From Acutalibacter sp. (lineage in GTDB: Bacteria; Bacillota; Clostridia; Oscillospirales; Acutalibacteraceae): a stretch of 9,022 nucleotides of DNA. Under the pieces are notes generated by a model. It did no database searches and had not been told where the DNA came from. It worked only from the letters and a program-made list of their open reading frames with translations. Positions 6,082 to 9,022 of this stretch are shown one piece after another. The stretch covers positions 1-9,022 of the forward strand of contig JAAWSH010000052.1 in the NCBI GenBank assembly GCA_022801475.1, written 5' to 3'. Position 1 is the stretch's first letter. The number at the start of each line of letters is the position of its first letter. Both the position numbers and the translations under genes were made by a program.

Positions 6082-7272
6082 TTAGCCCGCCATCTCTCGG
6101 GCCAGCTGGCCTAGAATTTTAACGCCTTCCCGCAGCTGCTCGTCCGTGGGGGTGGAAAAGTTCACCCGGAACGCCTGGCAGGGCTGGCTCTCGTCCGTCA
6201 AAAAGGCCGTGCCCGGCACCACGCACACCTTTCTCTCGGCCCCGCGCTTTACAAAGTCCAGCATGCCGACGCCATCCGGCAGCACGCACCAGGCAAACAG
6301 CCCGCCCTCAAAGGAATTCCAGGTAATCAGCGGCGCAAAATGCTCTTCCATGGCCTTTAGCAGCACCCCGCTTTTCCGGCGGTAGATGTCCCGCAGCCGC
6401 TGAATGTGGGCCTCGTAGTCGCAGCCGGTCATAAACTGGTGGCAGACTATCTGGGCCCAAATATTGCTGTGCACGTCCTCGCCCTGCTTGCACACCACCA
6501 TTTTCTGGATCAGCTCTTTGGGGCCAATGGCGTAGCCCACCCGCATACCGGGGGAGACCACTTTGGAAAAGGACCCGGCGTACATCACCACGCCCTCTTG
6601 GTCAAAGCTTTTAATGGCGGGCAGGTCCTCCCCGGCAAAGCGCAGGTCGCCATAGGGGTTGTCCTCCAGCACCACCACGTTGTGGTCCCGGCAGAGCTCG
6701 TACACCCGCTTCCGCTTTTCCAGGCTCATGGTAATGCCAGAGGGGTTCTGGAAATTAGGGATGGTGTAAAAGTACTTGACGTTTTTCTCTGTGCAAAGGG
6801 CCCGCTCCAGGCCCTCTATGCTAACGCCGTCCGCCTCCATGGGAATGCCGCACAGCTTGGCCCGGTAAGAGCGAAAGGTGTTCAGGGAGCCGATAAAGCT
6901 GGGGGCCTCGCATAAAACGGCGTCGCCTTCATTCAGCAGGGTTTTGGTAAGCAGGTCCATCACCTGCTGGGCCCCGCTGGTAATCAGCACATCGTCCCCG
7001 GGGCCGCCTACCCGGTGCTTGTTCTGCATATATTCGGCCAGGTGCTGCCGCAGGGGGGCGTAGCCCTCGGTTACGCTGTATTGCAGGGCCTCCATGGGGG
7101 TATGGGCCAGCAGCTTTTGGGAGATGGACGCAATGTCCTTATAGGGGAAAGCGTCGGGCGCGGGATTTCCCGCCGAGAGGGGGATAATCCCCGGGGCGGA
7201 GGAGTTCTTGAGAATTTCCCGAATGGCCGAGGGCTTTAAGCTTTTAACGCGTTCTGAAAAGGCGTAGTTCAT
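6082..7272 (-). CDS. PLP-dependent aminotransferase, class I/II (2-aminoadipate transaminase/LysN-like)
   Basis: A fold-type I aminotransferase that moves amino groups between amino acids and 2-oxo acids. The 396-residue chain from the ATG at 7272 shows the family landmarks in order: PLSAGNPAPDAFP (31-43), ITSGAQQVMDLL (97-108, cofactor phosphate region), PNFQNPSG (172-179), LEDNPYGDLRF (202-212, Asp204 and Tyr207 contacting the cofactor ring), SFSK with Schiff-base Lys237 (YAGSFSKVVSPGMRVGY) and Arg369 in FRVNFSTP, which binds the substrate carboxylate. The order and wording fit the LysN/MocR-like branch without the GntR DNA-binding domain. The exact substrate cannot be read from sequence. 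An upstream ATG at 7335 would add 21 residues unlike the family. The ribosome site at 7280-7285 (AGAGAG, 7 bases away) is modest. It lies between ychF and trpS on one strand. Confidence 0.9.
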   Translation of the reverse strand: MNYAFSERVKSLKPSAIREILKNSSAPGIIPLSAGNPAPDAFPYKDIASISQKLLAHTPMEALQYSVTEGYAPLRQHLAEYMQNKHRVGGPGDDVLITSGAQQVMDLLTKTLLNEGDAVLCEAPSFIGSLNTFRSYRAKLCGIPMEADGVSIEGLERALCTEKNVKYFYTIPNFQNPSGITMSLEKRKRVYELCRDHNVVVLEDNPYGDLRFAGEDLPAIKSFDQEGVVMYAGSFSKVVSPGMRVGYAIGPKELIQKMVVCKQGEDVHSNIWAQIVCHQFMTGCDYEAHIQRLRDIYRRKSGVLLKAMEEHFAPLITWNSFEGGLFAWCVLPDGVGMLDFVKRGAERKVCVVPGTAFLTDESQPCQAFRVNFSTPTDEQLREGVKILGQLAREMAG

Positions 7273-7323
7273 GTGGATTCTCTCTTTTCTAAGGGGTATT
7301 TTCGTGTTGCCGGGGTCTCTATC

Positions 7324-7349
7324 TGGAAAAAACACAGGGGCGGGCCGCC
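7324..7349 (-). terminator. Weak terminator-like sequence after ychF
   Basis: Right after the ychF stop, the minus strand has a 4-bp GGCG/CGCC stem with a 3-base loop, then CCTGTG and six T residues. The stem is short and separated from the T run. At most it would attenuate transcription, so read-through into the aminotransferase gene remains likely. Confidence 0.25.
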
Positions 7350-8444
7350 TTAAACGTTAAACCGGAACAGCACAATGTCCCCGTCCTGCATCACGTACTC
7401 TTTGCCCTCTGACCGCACCAGGCCCTTTTCCTTGGCAGCGGCCATAGTGCCGCATGCCATCAGCTCGTCAAAGCCAATGACCTCGGCCCGGATAAAGCCC
7501 CTCTCAAAGTCCGAGTGGATTTTTCCCGCCGCCTGGGGGGCCTTGGTCCCTTTGGCAATGGTCCAGGCCCGTACCTCCGGCTTTCCGGCGGTGAGGTAGG
7601 AGATAAGCCCTAAAAGGGAGTAGCAGGCGGTAATCAGCCGGTCCAGGCCAGACTCGTTAAGGCCGAGGTCGGCCAAAAACAGCTGCTTTTCCCCTGGCTC
7701 CAGTCCGGCTATTTCCGCCTCGATTTGGGCGCAGATGGGCAGCACGGCGGCGTGTTCCTTTTGGGCGGCGTCCTTTACCGCCTGGTAAAAGGGGTTATCC
7801 TCCATGCCGTTTTTAAAGTCCGCCTCGCTGAAGTTGGCGGCAAAAATAATGGGCTTGTTGGTAAGCAGGGAAACCGAGGCCAGCCACCGCGCCTCTTCCT
7901 CGTTACATTCCACGCTGCGGGCGCTTTGGCCCGCCTCCAAAGCGGCGTGGACCCTTTGGAAAAAGTCCAGCTCCGCCTGGTACTTTTTGTCAGACTTCAA
8001 GAGCTTCCTGGTTTTGTCAATGCGCCGGTCCAGCACCTCAATATCTGAAAGGAGCAGCTCCACGTCAATGGTCTCAATATCCCGGGCAGGGTCAATGCTG
8101 CCCTCAACGTGGATAATGTCCCCGTCCTCAAAGCAGCGCACCACGTGAACCACCGCGTCTACCTCCCGGATATTGGAGAGGAACTTGTTGCCCAGGCCCT
8201 CGCCTTTGGAAGCGCCCCGCACCAGCCCGGCAATGTCCACAAACTCAATGGTGGCAGGGGTAAACTTTTCCGGCTGGTGCATTTCCGCCAGCTTATCCAG
8301 GCGGCGGTCCGGCACGGCCACCACCCCCACGTTGGGCTCAATGGTGCAGAAGGGGTAATTGGCGGACTGGGCCCCAGCGTTGGTAATGGCGTTAAATAGA
8401 GTGCTCTTGCCCACGTTGGGCAGGCCGACGATTCCTAATTTCAT
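7350..8444 (-). CDS. ychF: Redox-regulated ATPase YchF (Obg-like ATPase)
   Basis: YchF is a universally conserved P-loop NTPase of the Obg family that prefers ATP, binds ribosomes and influences the oxidative stress response. The 364-residue protein is full length. Walker A GLPNVGKS is at 7-14, the conserved [18 protein letters not shown] block at 29-46, and DIAG (G3) at 70-73 followed by [20 protein letters not shown] at 204-207 takes the place of the guanine-reading NKxD motif, which explains ATP preference in this family. The middle region (about 125-200) is a coiled-coil-like helical arm, and the TGS domain is at about 281-363 (ending [11 protein letters not shown]). The ATG at 8444 has AAGGAG 12 bases upstream, a long spacing. 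Its leader runs straight into the repeat array at 8494. It is first of three same-strand genes (then aminotransferase and trpS). Identification is firm. Confidence 0.96.
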   Translation of the reverse strand: MKLGIVGLPNVGKSTLFNAITNAGAQSANYPFCTIEPNVGVVAVPDRRLDKLAEMHQPEKFTPATIEFVDIAGLVRGASKGEGLGNKFLSNIREVDAVVHVVRCFEDGDIIHVEGSIDPARDIETIDVELLLSDIEVLDRRIDKTRKLLKSDKKYQAELDFFQRVHAALEAGQSARSVECNEEEARWLASVSLLTNKPIIFAANFSEADFKNGMEDNPFYQAVKDAAQKEHAAVLPICAQIEAEIAGLEPGEKQLFLADLGLNESGLDRLITACYSLLGLISYLTAGKPEVRAWTIAKGTKAPQAAGKIHSDFERGFIRAEVIGFDELMACGTMAAAKEKGLVRSEGKEYVMQDGDIVLFRFNV

Positions 8445-8493
8445 GAGTTTTCACGTCTCCTTGATATGAGGTTCAATACCGCCCAGCAGCGCG

Positions 8494-8799
8494 GCAGCGT
8501 GACGCTGCACCCAATGTCGCGGAGTCGGGCAAAGCCCCGCCCTCCCTGGGTGGTAACGATCAGCCCAGCCAGCGCGTTTCTCTGGACGCTTCCGGGCAGC
8601 GCAAGCGCTGCATCTTTAGTCACGGAATCGGGCAAAGCTGCGCCCTCCCCGGGTGGTAACCATTAGCCGAGCCAGCGCGTTTCTCTGGGCGCTTCCGGCA
8701 GCGCAAGCGCTGCACCAACGTCGCGGAATCGGGCAAAGCCCCGCCCTCCCCGGGTGGTAACGATCAGCCCAGCCAGCGCGTTTTTCTGGGCGCTTCCGG
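8494..8799. repeat. Three tandem ~102-bp units, each headed by a GCAGCG hairpin
   Basis: Units begin at 8494, 8596 and 8698, an even 102-bp step with single-base indels inside. Each opens with a hairpin: GCAGCG-TGA-CGCTGC in unit 1 and GCAGCG-CAAG-CGCTGC in units 2 and 3. Each then carries GTC(G/A)CGGA(G/A)TC, GGGCAAAGC, CGCCCTCC, GGGTGGTAAC, AGCCAGCGCGTTT and CTGG(G/A)CGCTTCCG in the same order. Units 2 and 3 differ at about ten positions. The minus strand gives repeated peptides (QRNALA..VTT.GGR.FAR), but indels break the frame between units, so this is read as non-coding. Bases 8445-8493 hold only the ychF leader and a short GC-rich stretch. Confidence 0.85.
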
Positions 8800-8868
8800 T
8801 ACGGGCCTTTCTTTATGTCTCTCTTTAGCCAATACGGGCCCCACTCCTTCGGCCCCTGTCCGCGCTGG
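8786..8868. repeat. 83-bp direct repeat, copy A
   Basis: Runs from CTGGGCGCTTCCGG to CCGCGCTGG and is identical at every base to 8940-9022. Its first 14 bases are also the end of the third 102-bp unit, so the two repeat families are joined. It contains TACGGGCC twice (8800-8807, 8833-8840) and GGGCC/GGCCC that could pair (8836-8855). Confidence 0.88.
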
Positions 8869-8939
8869 CTGGGCTGGCGGTTTACACCGGCAAGTGAGCC
8901 CAAGCGAACGCCCCCGCGACTAATGGTCCAGCGCTTGCG
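8869..8939. other. Spacer between the 83-bp repeats
   Basis: Non-coding 71-bp stretch with a CGGT/ACCG hairpin (8878-8889) and the left part of a perfect CCAGCGC-TT-GCGCTGG hairpin (8928-8943), whose right arm enters copy B. That hairpin resembles the GCAGCG-CAAG-CGCTGC hairpin that heads the 102-bp units. Confidence 0.5.
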
Positions 8940-9022
8940 CTGGGCGCTTCCGGTACGGGCCTTTCTTTATGTCTCTCTTTAGCCAATACGGGCCCCACTC
9001 CTTCGGCCCCTGTCCGCGCTGG
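8940..9022. repeat. 83-bp direct repeat, copy B (runs to window edge)
   Basis: Identical to 8786-8868 over all 83 bases and 154 bp away from it. The window ends inside or at the end of the match, so the repeat may be longer and the array may continue. Confidence 0.88.

Noticed and set aside
5414..6085. Plus-strand frame of 223 codons antisense to trpS
   Set aside because: It is a frame shadow of the trpS gene, whose conserved motifs are all on the minus strand.
8494..8799. T-box leader, because of GGGTGGTAAC in each unit
   Set aside because: The motif departs from the T-box core after GGGTGGTA, no specifier stem or downstream synthetase gene on that strand is seen, and it recurs in three tandem units.
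8441..8903. Minus-strand repeat protein (QRNALA..VTT.GGR.FAR)
   Set aside because: The repeats switch frame between units because of single-base indels, there is no ribosome site, and the composition looks like translated repeat DNA.
8494..9022. CRISPR array
   Set aside because: Units are 102 and 154 bp apart, with conserved sequence throughout and no short repeat plus variable spacer pattern. No cas genes are present.

Overview
The window looks like chromosomal DNA from a GC-rich member of the Clostridia (Oscillospiraceae/Ruminococcaceae type). This is inferred from an ECF sigma factor paired with a DUF4179-type membrane protein, a clostridial-style fused Fe-S serine dehydratase, strong AGGAGG ribosome sites, T-tailed hairpin terminators, and intergenic gaps rich in GC hairpins. 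I cannot name the species.

Layout from left to right. The 3' end of a class B penicillin-binding protein gene (1-468, +) converges on a two-gene operon on the minus strand. That operon holds an ECF sigma factor (2992-2465) and its translationally coupled DUF4179 membrane protein, a probable anti-sigma/sensor (2468-507). A hairpin at about 446-497 can end transcription from both sides. Upstream of the sigma gene, 2993-3433 has no convincing gene. It holds a family of palindromic repeats, the most complete of which (3096-3200) folds into a gap-free cloverleaf. Next come L-serine dehydratase (4665-3466, -) with its own terminator, a hairpin-rich spacer (4666-4993), then three minus-strand genes with 77-83 bp spacings that could be one transcript: ychF (8444-7350), a PLP-dependent aminotransferase (7272-6082) and trpS (5998-4994). 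The right end (8445-9022) is non-coding repeat DNA: three ~102-bp tandem units running into two identical 83-bp copies.

The genes are mostly housekeeping: cell-wall synthesis, envelope or stress signalling through the sigma/anti-sigma pair, serine catabolism to pyruvate, amino-acid transamination, tryptophan charging and a ribosome-associated ATPase. No defence system, phage, transposase, CRISPR array, tRNA or rRNA is visible. What is unusual lies between the genes: three unrelated-looking families of structured repeats in a 9-kb window.
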